A stretch of DNA of 64,000 nt. Origin: Ruminococcus sp. UBA4240. GTDB taxonomy: Bacteria > Bacillota > Clostridia > Oscillospirales > Ruminococcaceae. Below are positions 8,423 to 18,823 of this stretch, piece by piece. Under the pieces are notes generated by a model that saw nothing but the letters and a program-made list of their open reading frames with translations, searched no databases and was not told where the DNA came from. The stretch is from assembly GCA_002395525.1 (NCBI GenBank), contig DGXE01000031.1:10004-74003 (forward strand). Reading direction: 5' to 3'. The translations under genes and the position numbers were made by a program. Each line of letters opens with the position of its first letter. The first letter of the stretch is position 1.

Positions 8423-11257
8423 TTATTTCCTCTTTTTAAGAAGTTTTTTCAGATACTGTCCTGTGTAGCTTTCCTTGTTTTTGGCGATCTCCTCGGGAGT
8501 GCCGCAGGCAACAAGAGTGCCGCCGTTGTCGCCGCCCTCGGGACCCAGGTCGATGATGTAGTCCGCACATTTGATAACATCAAGGTTATGCTCTATGACA
8601 AGCACCGTGTTTCCCTGGTCTGCAAGCCTTTGCAGCACCTCCAAGAGCTTTGCCACATCTGCGGAGTGAAGGCCTGTGGTGGGTTCGTCCAGTATGTATA
8701 TGGTCTTGCCGGTAGAGCGCTTTGAAAGCTCCGTTGCCAGCTTTACACGCTGAGCCTCGCCGCCTGAAAGGGTGGTGGCAGGCTGACCTATCTTGATGTA
8801 CCCCAGCCCCACCTCCTGTAAAGTCAGGAGCTTGCGGTAGATCTTGCTGTGGTTCTCAAAGAATTCCACGCCCTCATCTACGGTCATTTCAAGCACATCG
8901 TAGATGTTCTTGCCACGATAGCGCACCTCAAGGGTCTCACGGTTGTATCTGTGCCCCTTGCACACATCACAGGGCACGAACACATCAGGCAGGAAGTGCA
9001 TCTCTATCTTGATTATGCCGTCGCCCTCGCAAGCCTCGCAGCGCCCGCCCTTTGTGTTGAAGGAGAAGCGCCCTGCGGTATAGCCGTGTGCCTTTGCATC
9101 GTTGGTCTGGGCAAACAGCTCTCTTATATCGTTGAACACTCCTGTGTATGTAGCGGGGTTTGAGCGGGGTGTGCGGCCGATGGGGGACTGGTCTATGGCT
9201 ATTACCTTGTCAAGATTGCTTATGCCAGTGCAGGTCTTGAACCTTCCGGGTCTTACCCTTGCGTGATTGAGCTTTCCCTGTAAGTACTTGTACATGATCT
9301 GATTTACAAGGGATGACTTGCCGGAGCCTGATACACCGGTAACACAGGTGAATGTCCCCAAGGGAACAGATACGGTGATGTTCTTCAGGTTGTTCTCGGT
9401 ACAGCCCTTGAAGGTGAGCATCTTGCCGGAGCCTTTTCTGCGGCTTTCGGGAACAGGTATGCACCGCTTGCCGGAAAGGAATGCTCCCGTAATGGAGCGG
9501 TCGCACGCCATAATATCATCAAGTGTGCCTGCACATATGACCTCACCGCCGTGGATACCCGCATAGGGACCTATATCCACGATGTAATCAGCGGCTCTTA
9601 TAGTGTCCTCGTCATGCTCGACTACAATAAGGGTATTGCCCAGATCCCGCAGCTTTTTAAGGGTTGCGATGAGCTTGTCGTTGTCCCGCTGGTGAAGGCC
9701 TATGGAAGGCTCATCGAGTATATACAGCACCCCTACAAGAGAGGAGCCTATCTGTGTGGCAAGCCTGATACGCTGCGACTCACCCCCTGAAAGGGTGGCA
9801 GCAGAGCGTGAAAGGGTGAGATATTCAAGTCCCACGCTTTGCAGGAAGCCTAAGCGGTTTTTTATCTCCTTGATGATGTTTTTTGCGATGAGGGCATTTT
9901 TCGGGCTCATTTCGAGCCTGTCGAAAAAGGAGTAGGCATCCCGTACGGAAAGCTCTGTCACCTCTATGATGTTCTTATCACCCACAGTGACGGAAAGGAT
10001 CTCATCCTTTAGCCTTCTGCCCTTGCAGTCGGGGCACACCTCATCGGACATATACTGTTCGATATCGGCTTTGCTCCACTCCGATGATGATTCCTTATAG
10101 CGGCGTTCAAGGTTGTTCACCACGCCCTCAAAGCTCTGGTGATAAATGCCTCCGCCGTAGCTTGTATCACGGTAGAGCTTCAGCTTTTCATCCCCGGTGC
10201 CGTAGAGAAGGGCATCCACAGCCTTTTCAGGCCAGCTTTCCAGAGGCTCGTCCGTCTTGCAGCCGTAATGCTGGGCAATACCCTTGAAGTACATCATGGC
10301 AATGCTCGATGCATCGTGGGATGTCCAGCCGCTGGCCTTTACAGCGCCGTCCTCGATGGAAAGCTCCATATTGGGGATGATAAGATCCGGGTCTACCTTC
10401 TTGAACACCCCAAGGCCTGTACACTTGCTGCAGGCACCGTATGGATTGTTGAAGGAGAACATACGGGGAGACAGCTCCTCCATAGTTGTGCCGTGCTCGG
10501 GACAGGCATAGTTCTGGGAAAAGGTCATTTCCTCCCCGCCTATGACATCACAGACTACTATGCCTCCCGAAAGGGATGCAGCAGTCTCAATGCTGTCAGT
10601 AAGGCGTGAGCCCATGTCATCCTTTATGACAAGTCTGTCCACCACTACCTCGATGGTGTGCTTCTTGTTCTTTTCCAGCTTTATCTCTTCCGACAGGTCG
10701 TAGATTATGCCGTCGCATCTTACACGCACATAGCCCGAACGCTTTGCGCCTTCGAGCTCCTTTGCGTGTTCGCCCTTGCGCCCCCGTACTATGGGCGCCA
10801 TTATCTGTATCTTTGTACCGTTGTCAAGGCTCTGTATGGAATCCACTATCTGATCCACAGACTGCTGGGAGATCTCCCTTCCGCATACGGGGCAGTGGGG
10901 GATGCCTGTGCGGGCAAACAGCAGACGAAGATAGTCATATATCTCCGTTACAGTGCCCACAGTGGAGCGTGGGTTCTTGGAGGTGGTCTTCTGATCTATG
11001 GAGATAGCAGGGGAGAGCCCCTCGATAAGATCTGCATCAGGCTTGTCCATCTGCCCCAGAAACATTCTTGCATATGAGGAAAGGCTCTCCACATACCGCC
11101 TCTGGCCGTCTGCATATATGGTATCAAAGGCAAGTGAGGATTTCCCCGAGCCTGAAAGACCTGTCATGACCACAAGCTTGTCACGGGGAATATCAACGTT
11201 TATATTTTTAAGATTGTGCTCTCTGGCACCACGGATGATTATTTTATCATTAGGCAT
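8423..11257 (-). CDS. uvrA: Excinuclease ABC subunit A
   Basis: A 944-residue DNA damage sensor of nucleotide excision repair. Two ABC modules are visible: P-loops [12 protein letters not shown] near residue 30 and [12 protein letters not shown] near 640, and signatures [12 protein letters not shown] and [12 protein letters not shown]. The zinc site CEACEGDG...[10 protein letters not shown] lies near residue 735. The frame opens at a TTG at 11275, but the ATG at 11257 is chosen because AAAAAGGA lies 7-8 bases upstream and the protein then begins at MPNDKIII. It lies 14 bases after the DUF3592-like gene. uvrB and uvrC are not in the window. Confidence 0.96.
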   Translation of the reverse strand: MPNDKIIIRGAREHNLKNINVDIPRDKLVVMTGLSGSGKSSLAFDTIYADGQRRYVESLSSYARMFLGQMDKPDADLIEGLSPAISIDQKTTSKNPRSTVGTVTEIYDYLRLLFARTGIPHCPVCGREISQQSVDQIVDSIQSLDNGTKIQIMAPIVRGRKGEHAKELEGAKRSGYVRVRCDGIIYDLSEEIKLEKNKKHTIEVVVDRLVIKDDMGSRLTDSIETAASLSGGIVVCDVIGGEEMTFSQNYACPEHGTTMEELSPRMFSFNNPYGACSKCTGLGVFKKVDPDLIIPNMELSIEDGAVKASGWTSHDASSIAMMYFKGIAQHYGCKTDEPLESWPEKAVDALLYGTGDEKLKLYRDTSYGGGIYHQSFEGVVNNLERRYKESSSEWSKADIEQYMSDEVCPDCKGRRLKDEILSVTVGDKNIIEVTELSVRDAYSFFDRLEMSPKNALIAKNIIKEIKNRLGFLQSVGLEYLTLSRSAATLSGGESQRIRLATQIGSSLVGVLYILDEPSIGLHQRDNDKLIATLKKLRDLGNTLIVVEHDEDTIRAADYIVDIGPYAGIHGGEVICAGTLDDIMACDRSITGAFLSGKRCIPVPESRRKGSGKMLTFKGCTENNLKNITVSVPLGTFTCVTGVSGSGKSSLVNQIMYKYLQGKLNHARVRPGRFKTCTGISNLDKVIAIDQSPIGRTPRSNPATYTGVFNDIRELFAQTNDAKAHGYTAGRFSFNTKGGRCEACEGDGIIKIEMHFLPDVFVPCDVCKGHRYNRETLEVRYRGKNIYDVLEMTVDEGVEFFENHSKIYRKLLTLQEVGLGYIKIGQPATTLSGGEAQRVKLATELSKRSTGKTIYILDEPTTGLHSADVAKLLEVLQRLADQGNTVLVIEHNLDVIKCADYIIDLGPEGGDNGGTLVACGTPEEIAKNKESYTGQYLKKLLKKRK

Positions 11258-11271
11258 GGGGTATTCCTTTT

Positions 11272-12027
11272 TCAAGCATTAAAACGGGATATGAGCCACC
11301 ACAGGGCAACAGCCGCAAATACACCGCCTACTATCACAGCAAGCACCGTAGGGGCTAATTCGCCGCTGCATATATTTGCTGGGGCATCGGGATCTACGTA
11401 TATTTCCTTAGTTTCTCCCACCTTCGGGACATTTACATTGGAATAGACGTTTTCGGAGGAGGTATATTCCTTTCCTGCGTATGTATACTTCCATACAGGG
11501 CAGTAGAGCGTATGGTAGCCGTGTTTGCCCCTCTGTCTTTTGCTGAGAAGCTCCGTACACTCTGCTTCAACGGCTGCTGTATAGACACGGGCGTTTATCA
11601 CCCGTGCCGCAATGGAGCCGATGACGATGATCAGACCTGTGACCGCCATATACACCATAATGAGGATAAAGGTTATATCATCGGGGATGGCGGGGCTGTG
11701 ATGGCGTTTCTGCCATATGTTCACAGCAGGGATCAGTACCATGGCGGAGCCTATGATCGGGAAGATGAGAATAAAGAAATTCCTTGTATCAAGCTTGGTC
11801 GTACAAAGCGCCATGATACCCATATAGAGGAAAATAACACCTATCGCCATAACAGACAGTTGGGGCTGCTTGCTGTGTACAAGCACCGCAAATATCATAC
11901 CGCCTATGAACACGACCAGTGTCACGACAGTAAGTATGGGGTTAAGAGCCTTGCCTGAGCCTGCCTTGGCAGGTTCCTCCGCCTTTTCTGCCTGATAGGT
12001 CTCATTGAGGAAATCATTCTTATTCAT
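11272..12027 (-). CDS. Membrane protein with DUF3592-like C-terminal region
   Basis: A 251-residue protein with about five TM helices: two near residues 33-75, two near 88-145, and one at the C-terminus. The soluble part between about 150 and 220 has the DUF3592-like pattern [15 protein letters not shown]...[11 protein letters not shown], seen in proteins of unknown function. The start at 12027 is chosen because AGGTGGGAG lies 6 bases before the ATG; a GTG at 12066 would add 13 residues. It sits between rpoD and uvrA, with 54 bases to rpoD. Function unknown. Confidence 0.75.
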   Translation of the reverse strand: MNKNDFLNETYQAEKAEEPAKAGSGKALNPILTVVTLVVFIGGMIFAVLVHSKQPQLSVMAIGVIFLYMGIMALCTTKLDTRNFFILIFPIIGSAMVLIPAVNIWQKRHHSPAIPDDITFILIMVYMAVTGLIIVIGSIAARVINARVYTAAVEAECTELLSKRQRGKHGYHTLYCPVWKYTYAGKEYTSSENVYSNVNVPKVGETKEIYVDPDAPANICSGELAPTVLAVIVGGVFAAVALWWLISRFNA

Positions 12028-12081
12028 ATTCTCCCACCTTTCGGACAGTTCCTGCCGGGATGCCACAGACCTTATCTGTGA

Positions 12082-13239
12082 TCAGTCGAGGAAGTCCTTT
12101 ACTTTTTTGCTGCGGCTGGGGTGTCTGAGCTTTCTCAGAGCCTTTGCCTCTATCTGGCGTATGCGCTCACGGGTAACATCAAATTCCTTGCCTACCTCTT
12201 CGAGGGTGCGCTGTCTTCCGTCCTCAAGACCGAAGCGCAGGCGCAGTACCTTTTCCTCACGCTCTGTAAGGGTGGAGAGCACCTCACCCAGCTTTTCCTT
12301 GAGCAGGATAAGGGAAGCCGCATCAGCAGGCGCAGGCGCATCCTCATCGGGGATGAAGTCACCGAGATGGCTGTCCTCCTCCTCGCCGATGGGTGTTTCA
12401 AGGGAAACAGGGTCCTGTGCTATGCGCATTATCTCCCTGATCCTCTCAACGGGGAGGTTCAGCTCAGCGGCTATCTCCTCAGGCGTGGGATCATGTCCGT
12501 TCTTGTGGAGGAGCTGTGAGGAGGTCTTTTTCACCTTGGTTATGGTCTCCACCATGTGGACAGGTATGCGTATAGTCCTTGCCTGATCCGCAATGGCACG
12601 GGTTATAGCCTGGCGTATCCACCATGTGGCATAGGTGGAGAATTTAAAGCCCTTTTCATAGTCGAATTTCTCCACAGCCTTGATAAGACCGAGATTTCCC
12701 TCCTGAATGAGATCCAGAAACTGCATCCCGCGCCCTACATATCTCTTTGCAATGGATACCACCAGTCTCAGGTTTGCCTCGGAAAGACGCTTCTTGGCGG
12801 CAGCCCCTTCCTTGACAGCGGCATTCAGCTGCTTTGTCTCTTCGTCAGTAAGCTCCTCTGTGGAAAGGCGCTTTTTGGATATGCTGCCCTCCTTCATCTT
12901 CTTCGCAAGTACGATCTCCTCATCGGCTGTGAGCAGAGGTACCCTGCCTATCTCCTTGAGGTAGATCTTTACCGGGTCATCAACGGTTATGCCCTCGGCA
13001 TAGAGGGACATCTCCATTTCCTCCTGTGAGCCGGAGGTGCCCAGATCAAGGGAGGTGTCAGGGGTGTAGTCCTCGATTATCTCAATGTTCAGCTCCTTGC
13101 ACTGCTCACTGATATAATCCATCTGATCCAGTTCAAGATCCAGCTTTTCAATAGCCTCGTTGATCTCGGTCGTGGTCAGCTTTCCCGAAGCACGGCCCTT
13201 TTCAAGCAGCGCTTCTATTGCCTTTTCGTTGTTTGCCAT
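12082..13239 (-). CDS. rpoD: Primary RNA polymerase sigma factor (sigma-70/SigA)
   Basis: A 385-residue housekeeping sigma factor. Region 1.2 begins near [19 protein letters not shown]. Region 2 is nearly canonical: [39 protein letters not shown], and [20 protein letters not shown] for promoter melting and -10 recognition. Region 4.2 carries [20 protein letters not shown] for -35 contact. A short charged insert ([14 protein letters not shown]...) lies before region 2. It follows dnaG by 6 bases, the classic dnaG-rpoD pair. The many TTGACA/TATAAT promoters in the window fit its specificity. Confidence 0.97.
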   Translation of the reverse strand: MANNEKAIEALLEKGRASGKLTTTEINEAIEKLDLELDQMDYISEQCKELNIEIIEDYTPDTSLDLGTSGSQEEMEMSLYAEGITVDDPVKIYLKEIGRVPLLTADEEIVLAKKMKEGSISKKRLSTEELTDEETKQLNAAVKEGAAAKKRLSEANLRLVVSIAKRYVGRGMQFLDLIQEGNLGLIKAVEKFDYEKGFKFSTYATWWIRQAITRAIADQARTIRIPVHMVETITKVKKTSSQLLHKNGHDPTPEEIAAELNLPVERIREIMRIAQDPVSLETPIGEEEDSHLGDFIPDEDAPAPADAASLILLKEKLGEVLSTLTEREEKVLRLRFGLEDGRQRTLEEVGKEFDVTRERIRQIEAKALRKLRHPSRSKKVKDFLD

Positions 13240-13245
13240 TTTGTT

Positions 13246-14991
13246 CTACCCTTTCTGTATCCTCAGTTTCTTCTGCAGCTGCAGAAGGTCGTCATCCGTC
13301 ATGACATCCCCGCCGGCAGAAGTATCCTGGTATTTCATCAGCACATTGATATAATCATCGGCTGCCTGCCTGTCAAGCTGCAGCTGTGAAAGATCCGAGA
13401 TTATCCCTGTCACCCTGCCCATCTCATCAGCGGTGAGCTCGCTTTGCAGCTGCATTATGTCAAAATCCTCGCTGCGTGCCAGGGCATATATTTTTTCGTA
13501 GAGGAAACGATTGAACGATGTCACGAATCTGTCCGGTGTTATCCTGTCAAGCACATAGGCGCTCTCCTCGGGATATTTGGCTATGAAGGCTATGAGCCCG
13601 CATTCCGCCTTGTATTCCTTGGGGTGGGTAACAGACTCCGGGTCACGGCTCCTCTGCTCGGTGAAGTTCCTTATGCTGTCCCACTGCCTGTTCTGTGCCG
13701 CTCTTCTGTCCCTCTTTATCGTCCGTGCCACCTGGTCTTCAATGGCGGCTCGAGGGATGCTTTGCTCGGAGGCAAGCCTTGATATGTACACGCTCTGCTC
13801 CACAGAGTTGTTCATCCCGGTAATGACCTTGATGCAGCGGTTGATGTATTCCACCCTGTCCTCGTCCTTATCAAGGTCAAGACCCTGCTTACACCGTTCA
13901 AACTCAAAGTTCACAGCCCCGTCAGAGCCTTCAAGGAGGTTCTTAAAGCGAGCGGCTCCGTATTTCTTGATGTATTCGTCAGGATCCTTGGCACCCTCGA
14001 TCTTCAGCACCTTTACACGCACATTGGTCTCGCTGAACAGGTTTATGGCTCTCATGGTGGCATTCTGCCCTGCGCCGTCGCTGTCATAGGCGATTATGAC
14101 ATCCTCGGCATAGCGGGATATGATCCTTGCCTGCTCCGAGGTAAGGGCGGTGCCCAGTGTTGCCACAACATTCTCAAACCCCGCCTGGTTTATGGATATG
14201 ACATCCATATAGCCCTCTGCCAGTATAAGGCTCTTCTCCTTGCTGTTCTTTGCAAAGTTCAGGGAGAAAAGATTGCCGGACTTTCTGAAAACAGGGGTGT
14301 CCGAGGTGTTCATGTATTTGGGGCCGTCCCCGTCGATGGTGCGCCCTCCGAAGGCTATCACATTCCCTCTCAGGTCTATTATGGGGAACATGGCTCTGTC
14401 ACGGAAGAAATCGTAGATATTTCCCTTGCTGCCTCTCCTTGCAAGGTTTGCGGCAACAAGCTCATCTTCCGTAAATCCCTTGTCTTTAAGGTGATCCGAC
14501 AGCTCCGACCAGCCGGAAGGGGCATAGCCCAGACCGTATTTGGTCACTGTGGAGGGGGTGAGCTCACGGGAGGCAAAGTAAAGCCTGCCCTTTTCCCCGG
14601 AGCGTTCGGCAGTGAGCACCCTGTTGTAAAAGCGTGCCGCCGCTCTGTTCGCCTCAAGGATACGGCTTTTGAGCCGTGACATATCGCTTGTCACGGTGTT
14701 GTCGGGCATGGTCATTCCGGCTCTGTCCGCCAGGAACTTGACCGCATCTATATAGGCAAGGTTCTCGGACTTCATCACATAGGTGATGACATCTCCCCCC
14801 GCCCCGCATCCGAAGCAGTGGAAAAACTGTCTTGCTACGTCTACGTTGCAGGAAGGAGTCTTTTCCGAATGGAAGGGGCAAAGACATACAAGGTTCCTGC
14901 CGCTCCTTTTGAAGGAGGTGCTCTGCCCCATCACTTCCTCTATGGGATTGTTCGCCTTTAGCGACAATATGAAATCCTGCGGTAACGGCAT
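13246..14991 (-). CDS. dnaG: DNA primase
   Basis: A 581-residue primase that makes RNA primers at the replication fork. The N-terminal zinc-binding domain has CPFHSEKTPSC and FHCFGCGAGGD (about residues 38-65). The Toprim domain shows LILAEGYMDVISI and the metal-binding VIIAYDSDGAGQNA at about 255-320. The C-terminal part would bind DnaB helicase. The frame opens at a TTG at 15000, but AAAAAGG is better placed for the ATG at 14991. First gene of the dnaG-rpoD operon, with a promoter at 15090-15118. Confidence 0.96.
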   Translation of the reverse strand: MPLPQDFILSLKANNPIEEVMGQSTSFKRSGRNLVCLCPFHSEKTPSCNVDVARQFFHCFGCGAGGDVITYVMKSENLAYIDAVKFLADRAGMTMPDNTVTSDMSRLKSRILEANRAAARFYNRVLTAERSGEKGRLYFASRELTPSTVTKYGLGYAPSGWSELSDHLKDKGFTEDELVAANLARRGSKGNIYDFFRDRAMFPIIDLRGNVIAFGGRTIDGDGPKYMNTSDTPVFRKSGNLFSLNFAKNSKEKSLILAEGYMDVISINQAGFENVVATLGTALTSEQARIISRYAEDVIIAYDSDGAGQNATMRAINLFSETNVRVKVLKIEGAKDPDEYIKKYGAARFKNLLEGSDGAVNFEFERCKQGLDLDKDEDRVEYINRCIKVITGMNNSVEQSVYISRLASEQSIPRAAIEDQVARTIKRDRRAAQNRQWDSIRNFTEQRSRDPESVTHPKEYKAECGLIAFIAKYPEESAYVLDRITPDRFVTSFNRFLYEKIYALARSEDFDIMQLQSELTADEMGRVTGIISDLSQLQLDRQAADDYINVLMKYQDTSAGGDVMTDDDLLQLQKKLRIQKG

Positions 14992-15089
14992 ACTCACCAA
15001 CCTTTTTGTATCATCATCCGAAAGTTTATGCTATATCCGTTTTTTTGCCATTAGAGGCTTCTAAAAAATCCGACTATAACACAAATTAT

Positions 15090-15118
15090 ATTGTACCACA
15101 AATAAATGGATTTGTAAA
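15090..15118 (-). promoter_or_regulatory. Promoter of the dnaG-rpoD operon
   Basis: On the minus strand TTTACA (15113-15118) is separated by 17 bases from TACAAT (15090-15095), about 95 bases before the dnaG start. Confidence 0.6.
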
Positions 15119-15180
15119 GAGCAAATTTGAATTTTACAGATATTATGCACCTTCGATATATTATTATTCATGAAATAACC

Positions 15181-15209
15181 TTGTAATGTTAATCTATATG
15201 TTGTATTAT
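15181..15209 (+). promoter_or_regulatory. Promoter of murI operon
   Basis: TTGTAA (15181-15186), a 17-base spacer and TATTAT (15204-15209) give a sigma-A-like promoter. The transcript would carry an approximately 85-base leader with a hairpin at 15229-15266. Confidence 0.55.
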
Positions 15210-15228
15210 TATAAGGATAGTGCATAGC

Positions 15229-15266
15229 CCATTCTGACCTGCGGATAAACCGCAAAGGCAGAATGG
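15229..15266 (+). other. Hairpin in the murI leader
   Basis: CCATTCTG (15229-15236) pairs with CAGAATGG (15259-15266), enclosing a second helix TGCGG/CCGCA (15240-15244 with 15250-15254). There is no T-tract after it, so it is not a terminator. It could stabilise the mRNA or bind a protein. Confidence 0.5.
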
Positions 15267-15300
15267 TGTGTACACCAATTGTTCATACGGAGTTTGGGAT

Positions 15301-16134
15301 ATGTCATCATATAAAGAAAAGGCCATAGGTGTATTTGATTCGGGAATGGGAGGACTTACCTGCGTTAAGGAGCTTCAAAAGCTGCTTCCCGGCGAGGACA
15401 TAATATACTTTGGCGACACAGCAAGAGTGCCCTACGGTACCCGCAGCAGGGAAAGGATACTGGAATACGCCAGACAGGATGTGAGCTTTATAGAAAGCCA
15501 CAGTGTCAAGATGGTCATTGCCGCCTGCGGTACGGTGTCCTCAGCTGTGGGCAGTGACCCTTCATTCGGCGGAGACGTGCCCTTTCTCGGAGTGGTGAGC
15601 CCTGCGGGCAGGGCGGCTGCAAATGCCACAAGAAACGGTCTGATAGGTGTTATCGGCACTGCTGCCACCATAAGATCAGGGGCGTATGAGCACATAATAC
15701 ATGAGATATCCCCGGAGGTATCTGTCATCAGCGACTGCTGCCCCCTGTTTGTGCCTATGGTGGAGGAGGGGATGACAGACCCGTCTGACATCGTTGTAAG
15801 GTCTGTGGTGGAAAGGTATCTTTCCAAGATAAAGTCGGCAGGTGTGGATACACTTATTCTGGGCTGTACCCATTATCCCCATCTGGAAAAGGCAATATCC
15901 GATTTTATGGGGGATAATGTGACCCTCATCTCATCGGGAGCCGCAGCCGCAGCCGAGGCAAAGGATCTGCTGCGGGAAAAGGGGCTGTTGAGAACTGACG
16001 GACATACAGGCAGACTTGACTGCTATACAAGCGACAGCGCAGAGCTGTTCCGTGAGAATGTACAGGTATTCATGGGCGGCGACTTCTGCGGCACAGTGGA
16101 GCGGGTATCGGTGGAACAGCTTTGTTCATCGTAA
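15301..16134 (+). CDS. murI: Glutamate racemase
   Basis: A 277-residue cytosolic enzyme that makes D-glutamate for peptidoglycan. The first catalytic region is IGVFDSGMGGLTCVKEL and the substrate loop is YFGDTARVPYGTRS; the catalytic cysteines are in VIAACGTVSSAV and LILGCTHYPHLE. The second position of the usual NTAS motif reads CGTVSS here, still with the Cys and Thr. The frame opens at 15268, but CGGAG 8 bases before the ATG at 15301 and the alignment of the domain start favour the shorter form. It heads a cell-wall operon with the DUF1934 gene and the carboxypeptidase. Confidence 0.93.
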   Translation: MSSYKEKAIGVFDSGMGGLTCVKELQKLLPGEDIIYFGDTARVPYGTRSRERILEYARQDVSFIESHSVKMVIAACGTVSSAVGSDPSFGGDVPFLGVVSPAGRAAANATRNGLIGVIGTAATIRSGAYEHIIHEISPEVSVISDCCPLFVPMVEEGMTDPSDIVVRSVVERYLSKIKSAGVDTLILGCTHYPHLEKAISDFMGDNVTLISSGAAAAAEAKDLLREKGLLRTDGHTGRLDCYTSDSAELFRENVQVFMGGDFCGTVERVSVEQLCSS

Positions 16135-16148
16135 ACGGAGATGAAAAA

Positions 16149-16589
16149 ATGAAAAAGAAGAATGTCAATATAGTGCTCAGGAGCACATCGGTAATAGCGG
16201 ATTCTGAGCCTGAAACTATGGAGCTCATCACGGACGGCACGCTTGAAAGGCTTGAGGACGGGGATAAATCAGGCTGGAGGGTGACATACGATGATGCAGA
16301 GCTGACAGGCCTTGTAAATTCAAGCACCACAGTCAGCTGCTTTGGCAATGATACTGCATCCATGCACCGCACAGGTGATCTTACACAGGAGCTTGTGATG
16401 GAGAATGGTCAGCTCAGACGCTGTCTGTATGAAACGGAATACGGCAGTATGCTGTTCGGTGTCTATACCAAGAGTATTGAAAACACCATATCCGATGAGG
16501 GAGGAGAGTTAAAGCTGTCCTACTCCATTGAGTCAAACGGTGACCTTGTGGCAGATAACAGAGTGGAACTGAGCATAACGGGCAGGTGA
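16149..16589 (+). CDS. DUF1934 (YwiB-like) beta-barrel protein
   Basis: A 146-residue cytosolic protein of the DUF1934/YwiB family, which has a calycin-like beta-barrel and no assigned function. The family pattern is seen in GWRVTYDDAELTGL, the central TVSCFGNDTASMHRTGD and YGSMLFGVYTKSIEN. The start is the ATG at 16149 with CGGAG 8 bases upstream; the frame is open to 16122, overlapping murI. Its stop overlaps the GTG of the carboxypeptidase gene, so the two are translationally coupled. Confidence 0.85.
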   Translation: MKKKNVNIVLRSTSVIADSEPETMELITDGTLERLEDGDKSGWRVTYDDAELTGLVNSSTTVSCFGNDTASMHRTGDLTQELVMENGQLRRCLYETEYGSMLFGVYTKSIENTISDEGGELKLSYSIESNGDLVADNRVELSITGR

Positions 16590-17773
16590 GCAGATTGGCT
16601 AAGAGAAAGCTTTCCAACAACAGGGAGGCAGTGCGCCGCAGAAAGGCTTTTTTCAGCTTTATGGTGATATTCGGCGTGCTGGTCGTTGCCGCTGTGTGCG
16701 TAGTGCTGCTCATATCTGCGCTGTCACAGGTGGAGAATGTGAAGACACTGCGCATAGAGGCTATGGAATACCGCAAGATAGAGGCTCTCCCTACCCAGAG
16801 CGAGCTTACCGAGCAGCGGCACCTTGACGAGATGAAGCAGATCGACAAGATATTCTCCCAGCAGGGGGCACAGCCCATAGAAGAGGTTATCCAGACTCCG
16901 TATTTCGTACTCTTTGACTCCACCGACCAGAAGGTACTCTTCTCAAAGGATGCGGATGTCAAGGCGTTCCCTGCCAGCACAACAAAGGTGCTGACAGCAG
17001 CTCTTGTGGCAAAGTATGCGGATGAGAAGACCATCTTTACGGCCGGAGACGAGCAGGACATGGTGAGTGCGGGGTCTTCACTGGCAAATATCCAGAAAGG
17101 TCAGCAGCTTGACAGGGATATGGTCATAGATGCGCTTATGCTGCCCTCCGGAAATGATGCTGCATACCTTGCGGCGGCAGTGGTGGGCAGGATCATCGCA
17201 GATGACAAGACCCTTTCCGCCGAGAAGGCTGTACAGGTCTTTGTTGATGAGATGAACCGCACCGCAGAGAGCCTTGGGTGCAAAAACACGCATTTTACCT
17301 GCCCCGACGGCTTTCACGATGAGGAACACTACACCAGCGCCATGGATCTGATGCGCATCACCGTTTTCAGCGAGGATTTCCCAGAGGTGGCCGCATCGGG
17401 CGCAAAGACACACAGAGATCTTAACTATCTCACCGGTGAAGCCATATCCTGGAGCAACTCCAACAAGCTGATAACAGAGGGCAGCGGTTATTACTACCCT
17501 TATGCGACCGGCCTCAAAACAGGCATGACAGAAAAGTCGGGCTTTTGCATAATCGCATCTGCGGAGCGCTTCGGCCACGAGCTTGTCATTGTAAGCCTTG
17601 GCTGTGATGACTCCAACGTGCGCTACAACGAGTGCATCGCCCTCTTTGATGAGGGATTTGCCTACATCAAGGCACAGCAGGAGAGTGAATCTGCCGAGGC
17701 ACCTGATGCCGAGGTGCCTGATAGTGAGACCGAAGATGAAACCGCTGCCGAGGAAGCTCCCGCAATGGAATAA
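16586..17773 (+). CDS. D-alanyl-D-alanine carboxypeptidase (S11 family)
   Basis: A 395-residue penicillin-binding protein of the DacA/DacF type that trims the terminal D-Ala from peptidoglycan stem peptides outside the membrane. One TM helix (about residues 23-45) anchors it. The catalytic SxxK is in PASTTKVLTA, the SxN motif in MLPSGNDAAY and the KTG motif in YATGLKTGMTEKSG. The acidic C-terminal tail (ESAEAPDAEVPDSETEDE) may sit in the wall; no C-terminal amphipathic membrane anchor is obvious. It starts with GTG overlapping the DUF1934 stop. Confidence 0.92.
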   Translation: MSRLAKRKLSNNREAVRRRKAFFSFMVIFGVLVVAAVCVVLLISALSQVENVKTLRIEAMEYRKIEALPTQSELTEQRHLDEMKQIDKIFSQQGAQPIEEVIQTPYFVLFDSTDQKVLFSKDADVKAFPASTTKVLTAALVAKYADEKTIFTAGDEQDMVSAGSSLANIQKGQQLDRDMVIDALMLPSGNDAAYLAAAVVGRIIADDKTLSAEKAVQVFVDEMNRTAESLGCKNTHFTCPDGFHDEEHYTSAMDLMRITVFSEDFPEVAASGAKTHRDLNYLTGEAISWSNSNKLITEGSGYYYPYATGLKTGMTEKSGFCIIASAERFGHELVIVSLGCDDSNVRYNECIALFDEGFAYIKAQQESESAEAPDAEVPDSETEDETAAEEAPAME

Positions 17774-17804
17774 AACCTTGTGTCACATCAAGCAGGAGGA
17801 AGAC

Positions 17805-18752
17805 ATGAACAGGGAACGTGTTTTCAGGATAATCCAGATAGGCTCCAAGGATGATCTGCCAAGCCGCGCCTTTGATATGTTCATCTCTGCAACAATTATC
17901 GTGAACATACTGGCGATGTTTCTGGAGACCTTTGATGAGCTTTCCGCCTTTTCCTCCCTATTTGTCATAGCAGAAGCAGTGACTGTGGGCATATTCTGCA
18001 TTGAGTATCTGCTGCGCATATGGACTGCCGATCTGCTGTATCCCAACCTTTCCCGTCCCAGGGCGGTACTTCGCTTTCTCTATTCCTTTGACGGGATAGT
18101 GGATCTGCTCACCATTCTGCCCATGTCAATGTTTTCGGGCTTTGTGGCATTCCGTATGTTGCGTGTGGTGAGGATATTCCATCTGTTCAGGATAAATGCC
18201 AATGACGATTCCTTTACCGTTATAACAGGTGTATTAAAGGAAAAGCGAAATCAGATTATATCTTCTGTGTTTATCATAATCGTTCTTATGCTGGCATCCT
18301 CTCTCGGAATATACAGCGCAGAGCACGAGGCGCAGCCGGATGTATACCGCAATGCCTTTTCGGGGATATGGTGGAGCGTTGCCACACTGCTGACTGTGGG
18401 CTACGGAGATATATACCCCATCACCGTAATGGGGCGCATTATGGCAATTGTCATCACCTTCCTGGGAGTAGGGGTGGTCGCCATTCCCACAGGTATCATA
18501 AGTGCGGGCTTTGTTGAACAGTATACCCGCAGGGAAAATGCATATGTAAAGTTTGATGATATGCCTTCCATAGGGGAGATAAAGGCTGAAAAGGACAGTC
18601 CTCTCATAGGTCTTCGTGTCTCGGAGATAAACAGGAAATACGCTATGCAGGTCCATCTTATCCTGAGAAATGACCTGTCCCTCATCCCCACCGACGATAT
18701 CAAGATAAAGAAAAACGACATAATCATTGCCAAAAAGATAAACACCAACTGA
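17805..18752 (+). CDS. Voltage-gated potassium channel
   Basis: A 315-residue six-TM channel. Residues about 25-150 form S1-S4, with S4 carrying spaced arginines (FRMLRVVRIFHLFRI). The pore loop has the selectivity filter TLLTVGYGDIYP near residue 203, followed by S6. A cytoplasmic tail with a TrkA-C-like segment (LIGLRVSEINRKYAMQVHLI) occupies the last 70 residues and may bind a ligand. The ATG at 17805 has AGGAGGA directly upstream, so the longer open frame (from 17598, inside the carboxypeptidase gene) is rejected. It lies 31 bases after that gene and may share its transcript. Confidence 0.93.
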   Translation: MNRERVFRIIQIGSKDDLPSRAFDMFISATIIVNILAMFLETFDELSAFSSLFVIAEAVTVGIFCIEYLLRIWTADLLYPNLSRPRAVLRFLYSFDGIVDLLTILPMSMFSGFVAFRMLRVVRIFHLFRINANDDSFTVITGVLKEKRNQIISSVFIIIVLMLASSLGIYSAEHEAQPDVYRNAFSGIWWSVATLLTVGYGDIYPITVMGRIMAIVITFLGVGVVAIPTGIISAGFVEQYTRRENAYVKFDDMPSIGEIKAEKDSPLIGLRVSEINRKYAMQVHLILRNDLSLIPTDDIKIKKNDIIIAKKINTN

Positions 18753-18783
18753 CTGCACAGTCTCACAGCCGTATGCAAAGATA

Positions 18784-18819
18784 CCCCCTGAGTTGTAACG
18801 CTCAGGGGGCTTTGTTTTT
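18784..18819 (+). terminator. Terminator after the K+ channel gene
   Basis: CCCCCTGAG (18784-18792) pairs perfectly with CTCAGGGGG (18801-18809), followed by a T-rich tail (TTTGTTTTT). It lies between convergent genes. On the minus strand the tail is weak (TATCTTTG) but may also end the lysine operon. Confidence 0.85.
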
Positions 18820-18823
18820 GACG

